From NCBI GenBank assembly GCA_029204225.1, contig CM055098.1, positions 21,889,367 to 21,953,366 on the forward strand: a DNA stretch of 64,000 nucleotides. The letters run 5' to 3'. The notes under the pieces were generated by a model. It worked only from the letters and a program-made list of their open reading frames with translations, was not told the origin of the DNA and searched no databases. Source of the DNA: Diphasiastrum complanatum (Eukaryota; Streptophyta; Lycopodiopsida; Lycopodiales; Lycopodiaceae). The first letter of the stretch is position 1. Each line of letters starts with the position of its first letter. Below are positions 35,494 through 46,353 of the stretch, piece after piece. A program made the position numbers and the translations under genes.

Positions 35494-36171
35494 AGTCACA
35501 AATTAGTCGCGAAAGGCAGACAACCAAACTAAGCAATTAGAAAGCCAGACAGAACGTAGAAAAGCATTGCAATATTGACACAAATCTAAACTCAGAATAG
35601 ACAGAGTTAATCAGATTAAGTATAACAAAATATACAGGTCAATAATGCAGGTGAGCACAAAACAATAGCGGACGTCAGCGCATGCTTCACAAAGCTAATC
35701 ACACAATCTGTGAAAGTGATGAACCTATTACTGACAATACATTTGGAAGAAAGAATCAATGCGCAAAGGCATCTACAATGTCTGTCTCTGATTACAAGTG
35801 ATGTTTCGTTCTATCTTCTCTCTCTTATTCAATACTGAAATAGTATTCAATATATGCATAAGTTTTACAAGTGTATAGATGAAGAAGGTACAAAAAGTGG
35901 TTGTGATGTATGTGGGAGATTGTGGGTGGCTATTGTTGTTGTCAAATCTAATTGCACAATGCATGGAACAAGCGTGAGGAGACTGTGACGTCGGGCTTCG
36001 TTGGTGAAAATGTGAAAAATGTGACACTCCATCAAAATGCCTTAAAGAATAGTTTACAAGATACCTTCGTCTTTCCATAAGGGCACCTTTGGTTTTTGTA
36101 GGGCACATTTGGTATTTGTTGCCTTACTTGCACGTAGGTCGATAAGGCAATAGCACTCTGATATTATCACA
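35322..36171 (-). repeat. Copia LTR-like segment
   Basis: The plus-strand text starts TGTTTGTGCACAGCGG and continues with ATGCATGACTACGCCTATCA and GATAGAAATCACGTTCGAT. It then reads TTACATAGCCAAACATTAAG. This follows the reverse complement of the LTR end at 53640-53789. On the minus strand the segment would start TGTGATAATATCAG at 36171, right after RNase H sequence, and end CACAAACA at 35322. It fits a 3' LTR of the pol remnant to its right; the exact start is uncertain. Confidence 0.55.
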
Positions 36172-36680
36172 GGATATGATTGTAGGACTTACGATTGTCT
36201 ACATCTCCTCCCCAACTTACATCAAAGTATCCACTGAGCTGATGGAGATTGTCGTTGTTGACTTCTCTATAGCAAATGCACTGGTCCATGGTAGCTCGAA
36301 TATACCTCACGACTCTTATGAGAGCCTTCCAATGAGCCATGTATTGGCTGAGTGAGCTTACTGCAAAAGAGATGTCAGGTCTTGTATAGACCATTGCATA
36401 CATGAGAGATCCAAGTATCGATCGATAAGGATACTCTCTCATCTGCTCCTCTTCATGTTTGTTCTAGAGACATTGGTCCTTTGACAAACACAGGCCTGGA
36501 TCCATCAGTGAGTGAGCTAACTTACAGTTCATCAAATTATATTTGTCAAAAATGTTGTGAAGATATCTTTGCTGAGTGATATAAATCAGTCTTCTCGATC
36601 TGTCTCTATGGATTTGAATGCCCAGACAGAAGTGAGCTTTACCCAGGTCAGTCATGTCAAACTCAAAAAACAACATCTGT
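36167..36680 (-). pseudogene. Copia reverse transcriptase end and RNase H start, broken
   Basis: The minus-strand frame at 36680-36464 has FDMTDLGKAHFCLGIQI and RLIYITQQRYLHNIFDKYN. The frame 36442-36167 follows with YRSILGSLMYAMVYTRPDIS and FDVSWGGDVDNRKS, the start of copia RNase H. It ends abruptly before the catalytic remainder. The upstream side joins the unknown protein at about 36680 within one open frame (36859-36464), so the junction is an in-frame fusion. Confidence 0.85.
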
Positions 36681-38833
36681 TTAGTGTTAGTTTCTGGAAG
36701 GTTAAAGATGGAGTGATCTGGAGAGAGAGGTGCGAGAACGACAGGTTTAGGAGACAGTGGGTTTAACAAGCTATACGCCGCACCGGGGGAGTGGAGTTGT
36801 TGAAGGAACTCGTCCCGTCGGGCTTTGTATGTGTTAGCTAGACCTTTTGATGGGCCCATTATTTTGCTAGGAGGTGGTGGAGAGAGGGAAGATGAAAAAG
36901 TAGGGTAAGTGGGAATAAATGTTTTGGAAAAATTGAAAGCAGAGTAGGAGGAGGGGTTAAAAGTGGGAGGGGGTCGGGGAAAAGTCCTAGAAGCAGCATC
37001 GACTCTCTAGCCACTTGATCCCGAGCTACCGTCTGAAGGTTGGGTTTGCCCGTCCCGATTCTCTGCTCCATCATTCCCACGATCATCCCGTGGCTTCTTT
37101 GAATAAGTGCCTGCTTGGGCCTTGCACGTCATGTCCCACAATTGGTTCACCTTGTCCAAGACTTGCTGCAGGGCCTTCGTCGTGTCTTCCAGCTGCTTTT
37201 GGGACTCCTGGATAATCTTCTCTTGCTTGGCCACAACATTTTCAAAATTTTTCTTCTCGGCCTCTCGTTCTTGGATCAGCCTTATGTACTTTTCCATCCA
37301 GATGGCTGAGCCTTGTGGGGCCTGGATTTGTATATTCTCGGGCTTGACTAGAGGAGCATCGACTGTCATTGCACCCAATGATCCATCTCGTACTTGGTCG
37401 ATTTGGACCACCTGGTGTTTCAGTTGCTGCTGGACCTCTCCTAGAGTGGTCTTTTGCCCGGCCATCATGGATCTGATTTCCACTGTCTCTTTTTCTCTCT
37501 CTTTAGATAGCCTCTGATATTGCACAATTTCTTGGTCTTGATGCTGGACCTTGCTCTCGAGCATTTGATATTGGCTTACCAACCAATGCATATGGTAGCT
37601 CGTTTCGGATAGGCCAATCATTGAGCGCTTGGTTGCTTCGGTGAGCTTCTCAGGGTTAATGAGGGTTGGGTACTGATCTGGAGTGTGGGATGGTGAGGCT
37701 AAACCAAAAAATGAACGTTGTGTTAGAGCTGAAGATGGAGGTGGGAGTGGAGGGAGTGGAGGGATGATGTTAGTAGTTGTTGTGGTGGTGGTGGTTAGTG
37801 GAGGGGTCAGACTTCTTCCTGGCTACTCCACCTTCTCTGGCTCATCGTCACTTCTTTCCATCAGGTTTGTAGCATCAAAATATCGCGATGTGTCCAATGT
37901 GTGGACTTGCTGGGTCTGTGGTTGTTGGTCTTGTGGTTTACCTACTACAACCTCTCCGTGAGCACCTTTGCCATTGACACCACTCTCATAAGTAAGACTT
38001 GTCGCTATGGCGTGCTCAAGGTGTGGTGGGTACAAGCCTCATGCAACACTAAAGGACATAAATCTTCCTACAAGCCAAAGGTAAATTTGTGGACTTGCAT
38101 CCACTCAGGAATACCATTAAGAACTTTCATTAGTATTTCACGATAAGAATCTCACATGATTGAAGAGTGATATCTGTCATAAAATATCCCAGTACTGTTA
38201 TCGGCTACTTGTTCTTAAGGAACTCATGAAGGCAGTTCGAAACAAACTGTGCCCAATCATAGAGGTTTTGGGCATGCAGTCATGAATCTGCCATCATGTG
38301 AAACAGGGACATGGGTACCCTCTGCAGCTTGGTTCTGGTCGTTGTGAGCACTTTGTCAAGTATGCACATGCCGCTTGTAGTTGTGGGTCATTGATTGCTT
38401 CAACTCTATTCCCATCCTTGTTCTTCCACTTGTCAACGGAGGGATCAATGAATTTGAACTATGTTGTCTGCTCGATTTTTTGAAGTGTCCTAGTGACAAC
38501 ATTTGGTCCTCATGGAAACCCAAAAGGTTGCAAGTCGGCCGGTGCAAATAATATGTTATAAACATAGTTCCTCATAGAAGGAACTATTAGTTGGCACGAC
38601 CTTGTTGTAGCATTGCAGTTAGCATATATCATATGCACGAGGTATAGGCTTTGATACCCCGTCAGGACAGGCATTTGGAATTCAATGGCTTTAAAAAAGG
38701 ATGCTACATGTTGGTACCAGTGTTGCATTTCAGTAAGATCCAATTTGGACAATTGGATGTCGAGCTTATTGGCATCAGGGTCATCAGAACTGGAGGCAGG
38801 GTTGGTAGACATGGTGAAAAAACTGGGAAACAA
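36680..38833 (-). pseudogene. Decayed coiled-coil protein of unknown family
   Basis: On the minus strand a long protein can be followed through several stops and frame changes. The start MFPSFFTMSTNPASSSDDPD (38833) leads to a globular part (HWYQHVASFFKAIEFQMP, then MRNYVYNILFAPADLQPFGF). After a TGA at 38510 comes FKFIDPSVDKWKNKDGNRVE, and later a Gln-rich linker (37950-37823) and a Thr/Pro-rich stretch (near 37780). A 204-codon frame (37621-37007) then has a strong Gln/Glu-rich heptad pattern typical of coiled coils. A Ser/Pro-rich end (to about 36690) runs into copia reverse transcriptase. I do not recognise the family. It could be a captured host gene, an accessory retroelement ORF or an old viral-type insertion. 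The order of parts is seen; the unity of the gene is inferred. Confidence 0.55.
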
Positions 38834-38884
38834 GATTATGGCAAAAAGGTGTCATTCAAGATTTCAGACATGGTTAACAGGCGT

Positions 38885-39030
38885 CGGATGAGATTTGATC
38901 GAAGGGTGTCGGTTGAGATGCGAGCGGAGGGCGTCGGTTGAGATGGGAGAGGAGGGTGTCGGTTGAGATCGGAGAGCAGGGTGTCGGTTGAGATCGGAGA
39001 GGAGGGTGTCGGTTGAGATGGGAGAGGAAA
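38885..39030. repeat. Minisatellite GTGTCGGTTGAGAT..., block 1
   Basis: Five or so units of about 23-24 bp of the type GTGTCGGTTGAGATGGGAGA lie one after another. It is the same motif as at 39735-39962 and 47880-48420. Confidence 0.9.
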
Positions 39031-39734
39031 ATCTGTGTGAAAGAAGTTAGGGTGCGAAATGAAAGAACTGTGAAGAACTGAGATTGGGAAGGGAAGGTGT
39101 GTGAAAGCGGATGTGTTGGGGATAGAACGGTGTGGAGGATGTGTGTCAAACGAAGTATTGCGGAAAATAAAAAGGATGGAACATAATGAGGTGGGATAAG
39201 AACGATGGAAGGTAGAAGTTTGGAAAAATGGAGGTGGGGTATATGGTTGTGAAGGAGCTGTAGCAGTGACATAGTGGGCAGGGATGGAGATGTAAGGTAG
39301 ATTTGTTTTTGTGGAAACGAATGTATGGTGATGATGAATAACAAGATTTTATGATTATGATATGATATTCAATAGTGTAACGGAAGCGTGATGAATGCTT
39401 GCGTGACACTACCCCTAAGCATGCGAAAGTTTCAAATGTTTTGTTGTCCACTGACAATCTTAGGTTTGGAGATGGTTTGTGATGGTGCTCTCAATGGGAA
39501 ACAAACGAGGATGACTGATAGGCGGTGGAGATGTTGGGGAAGCGATGATAGAGGCACAGAAATGGAGAGCACCAAGATCGTCTTCGAGAGCAAGGAAATC
39601 GCCAGTAGAACGTCGCCAGAGAACTCTAGAACTTGCGCGTCGTTGAGGTGCGAATGGCATCGTGGTGATGGCATTTATGGATGTCGTCGGTAGGGTTCGG
39701 ACGCAATGAGACGTGTCTGCGCGTTAAATTTTGA
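39031..39734. other. Stretch between two minisatellite blocks, no gene recognised
   Basis: Purine-rich plus strand with low-complexity frames on both strands (for example 39344-38874 minus, which translates the minisatellite). No domain is seen. Confidence 0.5.
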
Positions 39735-39962
39735 ATTAGAAGTGTCGGTCGAGAATTGATGGAGTTGTGTCGGTCGAGATCTGATGGAGTTGCGTCGGTT
39801 GAGATCTGATAAAAATCCATCGGTTGAGATCTGACAAACTTTGTCAGTTGAGATTTGACAAAATTCGTCGGTTGAGATCTGACAGAACCCGTCGGTTGAG
39901 ATTTGACAAAATCCATTGGTTAAGATTTGACAAAACCCATCGGTTGAGATTTGACAAAATCC
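39735..39962. repeat. Minisatellite CGTCGGTTGAGATTTGACAAAATC, block 2 left part
   Basis: About nine units of about 23-24 bp with TCGGTTGAGATCTGAC as the core. It stops exactly at the left LTR of the copia element at 39963 and resumes at 45060, so it was one block before the insertion. Confidence 0.93.
39958..39962. repeat. Target site duplication AATCC, left copy
   Basis: AATCC sits directly before the TGTTGAAC LTR start and matches 45060-45064 exactly. Confidence 0.93.
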
Positions 39963-40782
39963 TGTTGAACTTCACACGTGTGGATTGTCCACTACATGTA
40001 CTTGTGATCTCCTAAGGTGTGTAGATGCACCAAGATCAAGACTAGATTGAGATTCAAGATCTATATTTGATTCTATGGCAAAAACACACTACTACATGCA
40101 TTCAATAACTTCCAACTCTCACTCACACGTGTGGGAAGTGTTCCAAAAGTATTCTAAGTAAAAACAAGCTGCTCTCCTCGGGTAGAGAGAGAAAAACCAT
40201 CATGAGCTCTCGGGTAGAGAGAGAAAGCTAGAAATTTAATGACACTCAAAATCCACTCAATCTCAAAATCAATTAGATCCAAAAGGAGGAGTACAATGAT
40301 ACTAATAGATTCATGAGCTACCACTATGCTTAACTATGATTGGATCACACTTTGCCACCTCTTAATCCTATTGGACCATTGATTCATGCACCTCTAAATT
40401 CTATTGGACTATATTTAAGAACACCTCAATTTTCTATTCGACCTCACAAGGTTCCACCTCTAAATCCTATTGGACCTCTTAAGCTTCGTCAAACAAAAGC
40501 ATGACACTTGTCTACACTCTAATTGGCACAAGTTTGGCTCTATTTTGGCTCAATATTGGCATTACAAGTGGAAATGGATAATTTGCAATCTATGCCAAAT
40601 TTGACCCTATCAACATCCTACACCTAAATGCTTGACTATGAAATTATATGAGACCCTTATATCAAACATTTTGATTTACTTTACAATTCTCCACACGTGG
40701 GAACATCCTCCACACATGTGAGATTCACTTACAAACTTCTATCATAAAAAATACCAAGCTAGATTTTTGCCAATTTCTCACA
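39963..40782 (-). repeat. Copia 3' LTR, 820 bp
   Basis: Direct copy of 44240-45059 with the same length, TG..CA ends, and about 19 single-base differences. On the minus strand the purine tract precedes it. Confidence 0.95.
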
Positions 40783-40791
40783 CTCCTCCTC
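40783..40791 (-). promoter_or_regulatory. Polypurine tract
   Basis: The minus strand reads GAGGAGGAG immediately before the 3' LTR; this is the expected priming site of plus-strand DNA synthesis. Confidence 0.8.
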
Positions 40792-40908
40792 AAAAAATAG
40801 CTTGGAAAGGTACTAGATCACTTGAGAAGTTTGTAAATCTTTTTGAGTGGATCCTTTGGTATGCATAAGAAGTGAAGATCAGCCAAGGGATCCATCATAG
40901 CAGCACCC

Positions 40909-42054
40909 TCACCTTATCCATGATAAGATCTCTTTGGTAGAGATCTCTTGCCAATGCCTTTGAAGAGTGCTCCACCAATATGCCACTATTATCATGGGCT
41001 TCCTCCATGCTTGATGATGATCTTTGCCTTGAAAGTTCCACTTGCATGATGGATGCACCATAAATAGAGAAATATGAGGCTTCCAAGCCTCATAAGGATC
41101 ATGGAGATCAAGATCATAAGATGTGAAACAATGATGATTATCAAGATTATGCTTTCTAGCTTGACTAGTCCACATACAATGAACTATATCCATGATGGAT
41201 CTAATCTTGATATCAAAGACTATCTTGATCTTTTTTAGGCTAGTTACTCTCTCAAGTATGTAAGTGTCCACTTTGGATGCTTCACTTAATCTCAAGAGGA
41301 GTTTACAATTTGCCTCAAAACATGTGAAAACATGATTTTCAAAAAAGTGAGTACCAAGCTCAATCTTGTTCTTACTAGAACCAAGAGCATACTTTTGACA
41401 ATACAATATCTTGCTTTCAAAAAGTATTGGAAACACATCTAAGTCAATAATGACAAGAAACATGTCCATACCATAAGCATCATACAAAATTAGTATAGCT
41501 TTTCTTGAACTTTGAGATCCAAAAAATTCAATGAAGCAAGATAGCATTTCAAGCAAAGGAAGAGAAGCATATATGAATGTGTTGTAGTAGATACAACATG
41601 AAAGATGCCCCTCTTTGCCATGTAAGGTGAGCCATAAAGACTCGGCCATGCATCTTAAAAATCTTCTTGAGATCATATGAAGAAGAAACTCCTCCTCACA
41701 CATTGGCCCCATCATAACTTGAATACCTTCAAAATGGATAACTTGTGATGCTTCTTGAGAAGCCTTGATCTCGACCACTTCCAAGATTGAATCTTCATGC
41801 AATATGACATCTCTATTCACGATCACATTTGAAATAGAGAGTGTAAAGACACTAAAGGCCTCCTTGATGGATGAGTATCCAATCATGATCCATGAGCCTG
41901 GATCATCCTTCCTTCTTGTTTCCAAGGCAATATGTGCAAAGCAAGCACTACCAAGTTCACTAAGGTGATCAACCTTAGGCTTCATCTTGAATAAAACTTC
42001 ATATGGTGCTATTCCTTCAAGAGCTCCAATACTCCTCAAAGCTTTGATCTTCAA
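40909..42054 (-). pseudogene. 381-codon frame: integrase end fused to an unrecognised region
   Basis: Residues 1-8 (MKIKALRS) match the KIKALRS that normally precedes DNGGE in copia integrase. Then the frame jumps to PYEVLFKMKPKVDHLSELG, the later part of integrase, and to VIVNRDVILHED (to about residue 92). The stretch with the catalytic Glu is deleted. From residue 92 to 381 the frame stays open but shows none of the reverse transcriptase motifs (no YVDD, no GLKQ) and no known domain. It is the longest open frame in the window. It may be replaced sequence or a new accessory protein. Confidence 0.7.
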
Positions 42055-42215
42055 TGAGAATTTCTTCTCAACATATGCTTTGAATATAAGGAATAATCAT
42101 ACACCATAATACTTGAAGAGAGAAGATATGTGCATCTTGTGTAATCCTCCTCCTTTGAAATATTGGAAATATAATAAACATCAAGAGAGTTTGCACTCTC
42201 ACTTGGATCTAATTT

Positions 42216-43247
42216 TTAGATGCCTTCAAATCTTGATCCATATGCAAGGATCTCACCATCCTTCTTAATCACACAATTGTCAATATTGAAATTGACATCA
42301 AAGCCACTATCAAGAAGTTGGCCAACACTTAAGATGTTCTTTGTAAGCTTTGGGACAAAAAGAACATTGTTGAGAAAGAGATCTTTAGAAGATGCAAGCT
42401 TCAAGGGAATAATCCCTACTCCTTCAATATTGCACTCATGCTTACTTGCAAAGTATATGGTCTTCTTGACTCCATCATAAGGCATAATAGATGAAAAAAA
42501 GTGCTTGGAGCCACACATATGTGAAGATGCTCCACTATCAATATACCATGAGTCATCCTTGTTGAAGGTGGAAGAGGAGAAGCTTGATGCCATAAGAGAG
42601 CCTTCTCCATCACTTGCAATATAGTCTTCTTTCTCATTGGTGATGTTGGCTTGATTGAGTTGATTCTTCTTCTTGAAGCAATTGGTGGCATAATGGCCTT
42701 TCTTACCACAATAAAAGCACTTGATCATCTTCTTCTTGAGATTTGAATTAGAAGCATGAGAGGTATCCTCCTCCTCTCCATCTTGGTCTTTAGCTTTGTC
42801 ATTAGAGAAGTGATGATGTTGCTTCTTACTCCTCTCTTTGTGCTTGGCAAATAGAACTTTGCCATCATCATGATTGAGTGATAGCTTGTCCATCCTCAAG
42901 AGTTTGTACTCTTGTCTTGATTCTTCATAAATAAGCACACTTTGAAGGGCCTCCAAACTTGGTAGCTCCTCCTTAATAGCATAGGATTGGACAAGGTTGT
43001 CATATTCATCTCTCAAGCCATTGAGAATGACTTGGACTAGCTCACTTTGATTGATTGAGTCACCAATACATGCAAGCTCCCTATGAATATCCTTGACTCT
43101 CAAAACATAATTAGATGCAACTCTCATCACTCTTTTGACTACTTTGGAATATTTGATTTCTAAGAGTGAGGAGCCTAGAGGTGTTCTTAGCCTCATAGAT
43201 GGACTTGAGACAATCCCAAGCTTCCTTGGATGTAGAACAATCACCAA
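42216..43247 (-). pseudogene. Copia gag C-terminal part, zinc knuckle and protease
   Basis: The 343-codon frame carries the second half of gag (LVQVILNGLRDEYDNLVQSY), a CCHC zinc knuckle CFYCGKKGHYATNC, and the protease start SWYIDSGASSHMCGSK with the catalytic DSG triad intact. It ends with LFVPKLTKNILSVGQLLDSG. It stops at 42216, where the next integrase zinc-binding and core region should follow. The first residues overlap another frame (43482-43111), so one frameshift separates it from the gag start. Confidence 0.9.
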
Positions 43248-43482
43248 TCTCCCTCAATATCTCATTAGAGACATTCATCTTAATGTAGTGGAGAGCCATC
43301 CTAGCTCTCTTCTTGTATTTTTGTACTTCTTGAAGGACTTGAGGCTCCTCCTCAATCCCAAGTACAATGTCCATCACATCTTGGAGTATCAAGATGGACT
43401 CCATCCTCAACTTCCATATTGAAAAATTGGAAGTAGACAATCTCTCACTTGATTGCAACAAGTATGAACTCATTGAAGTCAT
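43111..43482 (-). pseudogene. Copia gag N-terminal part
   Basis: This 123-codon frame starts MTSMSSYLLQSSERLSTSNF and holds NFSIWKLRMESILILQD, the usual start of a copia gag (UBN2). It then has TSKEAWDCLKSIYEA. The homology passes to the neighbouring frame at about 43140-43160 (LLTLRN with EIKYSKVVKRVM), showing a frameshift. The start is the first Met before the conserved block. Confidence 0.9.
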
Positions 43483-44226
43483 GTAAAGTGGAGATAAATA
43501 AAAGTGATGAACAAAAAATGTTGCTTCTCTCTCACTATAGGATCCAATAATGGTGTGCTACCATCTCCTATGCAAGATCTTGCAACAAACTGTGAGATGA
43601 TCCTCACTAGCTATCTCAATCTCTCCAAAACTAGATCTACTTCACATCAAATGATGGAGTATGGGCAAAGTTAGGATCAAACACTCTTAGCACGTGTGAA
43701 ATACACTAAGAAACCAAATTTGACTCAAATACAATGATATTGCATGGAACAAAATGGCTAAGATCTCAAATCAGTGCCTAGATCACATATAGATGAGATT
43801 GGTAAGCATTCAACTATGATTTTGGATCAAACAAACAATCTTTTGACCAAACCAAATGTGTCCACCTAGGTCTAGGTGCCCTACCTAACCCTCTTCAAAA
43901 GCTTATAACTTTTGATTGGCTCAACCAAATGGAATGAAACTGATTGCATCAGAAACTAGACAAAAATAGCTTCAAAACAAGCTATCTAACAAGATTTTTG
44001 GATCAAACATGAAAGAGAACTTCCAAAATGAAATTGGATGTTCCTCACACGTGTTTGAGCACCTGATTCCGTACAGTACCAGGTCAGACCCAATCAATGT
44101 CCTTTTGATCTCTTTTGATCCAAAATTGAACAAGATAGCTGGGAAAATGGGCCTTGACAATTTCTAGCTCAAGATTGATGAATAGTTTTCACTCAAATGG
44201 ATCAAAATGCATGGTAACCTTAGGTA

Positions 44227-44239
44227 GGCTCTGATACCA
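44227..44239 (-). promoter_or_regulatory. Primer-binding site, tRNA-iMet type
   Basis: The minus strand reads TGGTATCAGAGCC directly after the CA end of the 5' LTR. Confidence 0.95.
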
Positions 44240-45059
44240 TGTTGAATTTCACACATGTGGATTGTCCACTACATGTACTTGTGATCTCCTAAGGTGTGTA
44301 GATGCACCAAGATCAAGACTAGATTGAGATTCAAGATCTATCTTTGATTCTATGTCAAAAACACACTACTACATGCATTCAATCACTTCCAACTCTCACT
44401 CACACGTGTGGGAAGTGTTCCAAAAGTATTCTAAGTAAAAACAAGCTGCTCTCCTCAGGTAGAGAGAGAAAAACCATCATGAGCTCTCGGGTAGAGAGAG
44501 AAAGCTAGAAATTCAATGACACTCAAAATCCACTCAATCTCAAAATCAATTAGATCCAAAAGGAGGAGTACAATGATACTAATAGATTCATGAGCTACCA
44601 CTATGCTTAACTATGATTGGATCACACTTTTCCACCTCTTAATCCTATTGGACCATTGATCCATGCACCTCTAAATTCTATTGGACTATATTCAAGCACA
44701 CCTCAATTTTCTATTGGACCTCACAAGGTTCCACCTCTAAATCCTATTGGACCTCTTAAGCTTCATCAAACAAAAGCATGACACTTGTCTACACTCTAAT
44801 TGGCACAAGTTTGGCTCTATTTTGGCTCAATATTGGCATTACAAGTGGAAATGGATAATTTGCCATCTATGCCAAATTTGAGCCTATCAACATCCTACAC
44901 CTAAATGCTTGACTATGAAATTCTATGAGACCCCTATATCAAACATTTTGATTTACTTTACAATTCTCCACATGTGGGAACATTCTCCACACATGTGAGA
45001 TTCACTTACAAACTTCTATCATAAAAAATACCAAGCTAGATTTTTGCCAATTTCTCACA
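44240..45059 (-). repeat. Copia 5' LTR, 820 bp
   Basis: Same length and ends as 39963-40782; adjacent to the primer site at 44227-44239. Confidence 0.95.
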
Positions 45060-45064
45060 AATCC
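45060..45064. repeat. Target site duplication AATCC, right copy
   Basis: AATCC sits directly after the CTCACA LTR end and is identical to 39958-39962. Confidence 0.93.
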
Positions 45065-45112
45065 GTTGGTTGAGATTTGACAAAATCCGTCGATTGAAAG
45101 TTGACAAAACCC
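45060..45112. repeat. Minisatellite block 2, right part
   Basis: Two more units (CCGTTGGTTGAGATTTGAC and CCGTCGATTGAAAGTTGAC) continue the block at 39735-39962 across the copia insertion. Confidence 0.9.
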
Positions 45113-45367
45113 CAATATGAAGGAATGGACCTGTTTGATGCAAGTGAAGAACTTCAAAGGGAAAATATGACTGTGGCTCAGATTAGAAGTTCTTATGAAA
45201 AATGTGTATCTCCAAGAATGTTTTTATGTCTGAAATACCAGTCAGACAAAAATGAGGTGGCTAAAAGTGTGAGAATCATTTCATATGGTGCTATCATTTG
45301 TGGATCTAGAGCATCCATGACCCATGATTATTTACAGGAAAAAGAAAAAGGCATAGAAAGTAGATAA
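45101..45367 (+). CDS. 88-codon frame, unrecognised
   Basis: It starts inside the last minisatellite unit and reads PQYEGMDLFDASEELQRENM, then SSYEKCVSPRMFLCLKYQSD. The composition looks protein-like (charged, mixed), but no family is recognised. The start in the minisatellite suggests it is either an exon-like remnant or chance. Confidence 0.25.
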   Translation: MTKPQYEGMDLFDASEELQRENMTVAQIRSSYEKCVSPRMFLCLKYQSDKNEVAKSVRIISYGAIICGSRASMTHDYLQEKEKGIESR

Positions 45368-45520
45368 GGAATGGTATAAAGTATAAACAAGGAACGTTAT
45401 TGAAAATAAATATGCAAAATAAGAATTACAAGCTAGGAAATAAGAAGATAAAAAAGAATAAAAAATGTAAAATATATACTAGTGAAAAGATGTTTAAATA
45501 GCGTCAACAAAAAACAACTC
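45368..45520. other. Short A-rich spacer
   Basis: A-rich sequence between the 88-codon frame and the end of the gypsy remnant; nothing is recognised. Confidence 0.5.
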
Positions 45521-45639
45521 TTTGTAATATCGCCGTAGACGACCACCGTTGACGACAGTGTCTATTTCGTCAAGTGTTTGCAACTGGACTGCACCATTAG
45601 AAAATATTTAATCTTTGCGTAGGTGAAGGTCATGCCAGG

Positions 45640-46335
45640 CTTTTGGGCATCGTTTGTTAACTAGTTGTGCGTGGTAAGATATTAGTCTCGTCTCGCATAA
45701 CTGGGCTAACGTAAATAGCTTGGTTTTGACTTGTTGTTCGATTGCAGCTTTTTCACAGAGATCTGTTGAAAAGGCTTCCATGATAAAGAAATCCTATGAA
45801 CAACTATGCCAGGTGAGATTCCTTTCATTTCTGTATAATTCCAAGCAAATACATCCCTGTATCTGTGGAGTAATGTTTTCAGATTAGAAAGTTGGGTTGA
45901 CGACAAATGTGCACCAACATGAACTATTCGATCTATCTCCTCGTCAAGATCTTTAAGGTTTAGTAGAATTGTTTTAGCAGGTCCTTCAAAGGAGTTGGAA
46001 TTTGGTGTAGGTTTTCGATGTGGCTATGGTAACTAAATAACAACGTCATCCAGTGTAAAATCTTTGAACTTCTGTGGAAGATCAAAAGGTGGGTCGACAA
46101 AATTTTTGAGAACTTTGGGAATCATCTGAGTTGATTCTCTACCGGACATGGAAGCTTGGTCAGATTGTTTGAGTTCTGTCTCCTTAGACAAGGGCTTTAT
46201 CGGCTGTTTGAGCTTCTCATGCATCTGTTTTTGACGCTCGATTAATTTTGTATCAATAATTTTATTTTGTTGTAACCGAGGTTTTTGTGGTTTCTGTGGT
46301 TTTTGAGTGGGCGGTGTTGTTGCCTCACTGATCAT
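45640..46335 (-). pseudogene. Gypsy linker and reverse transcriptase start, broken
   Basis: The 100-codon frame 46335-46033 is Lys/Gln/Pro-rich (PTQKPQKPQKPRLQQNK) and ends DPPFDLPQKFKDFTLDD. After stops, the frame 45906-45706 gives LSNLKTLLHRYRDVFAWNY and MKGISPGIVVHRI. This is the region just before the catalytic core of gypsy reverse transcriptase (DVFAWSY..GIDP.IVVH). Homology is lost soon after 45780. No YXDD motif is present. Confidence 0.82.
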
Positions 46336-46353
46336 GTCTTCATCGATTGTATG

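Larger units (their letters stand above)
39963..45059 (-). mobile_element. Structurally complete Ty1/copia element lacking reverse transcriptase
   Basis: It has two 820-bp LTRs (39963-40782 and 44240-45059), a tRNA-iMet primer site, a polypurine tract and AATCC target duplications. The coding strand is minus. Gag, zinc knuckle and protease are present. Integrase is reduced to its end, and no reverse transcriptase or RNase H motif is seen. About 19 differences between the LTRs by eye (near 2.3 percent) suggest a moderately old insertion. It must have moved using proteins from elsewhere, or lost pol after insertion. Confidence 0.95.

Noticed and set aside
36150-36175. ATATCAGAGTGC on the minus strand as a copia primer site
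   Set aside because: It resembles TGGTATCAGAGC but lacks the TGG start and does not follow an LTR end; RNase H sequence lies on its other side.
37107-37517. 136-codon plus-strand frame
   Set aside because: Complement of the coiled-coil frame; Cys/Phe/Ser-rich as expected from the opposite strand.
38874-39344. 156-codon minus-strand frame rich in Ser, His and Pro
   Set aside because: Its second half is a translation of the minisatellite and the rest is low complexity; there is no sign of selection.
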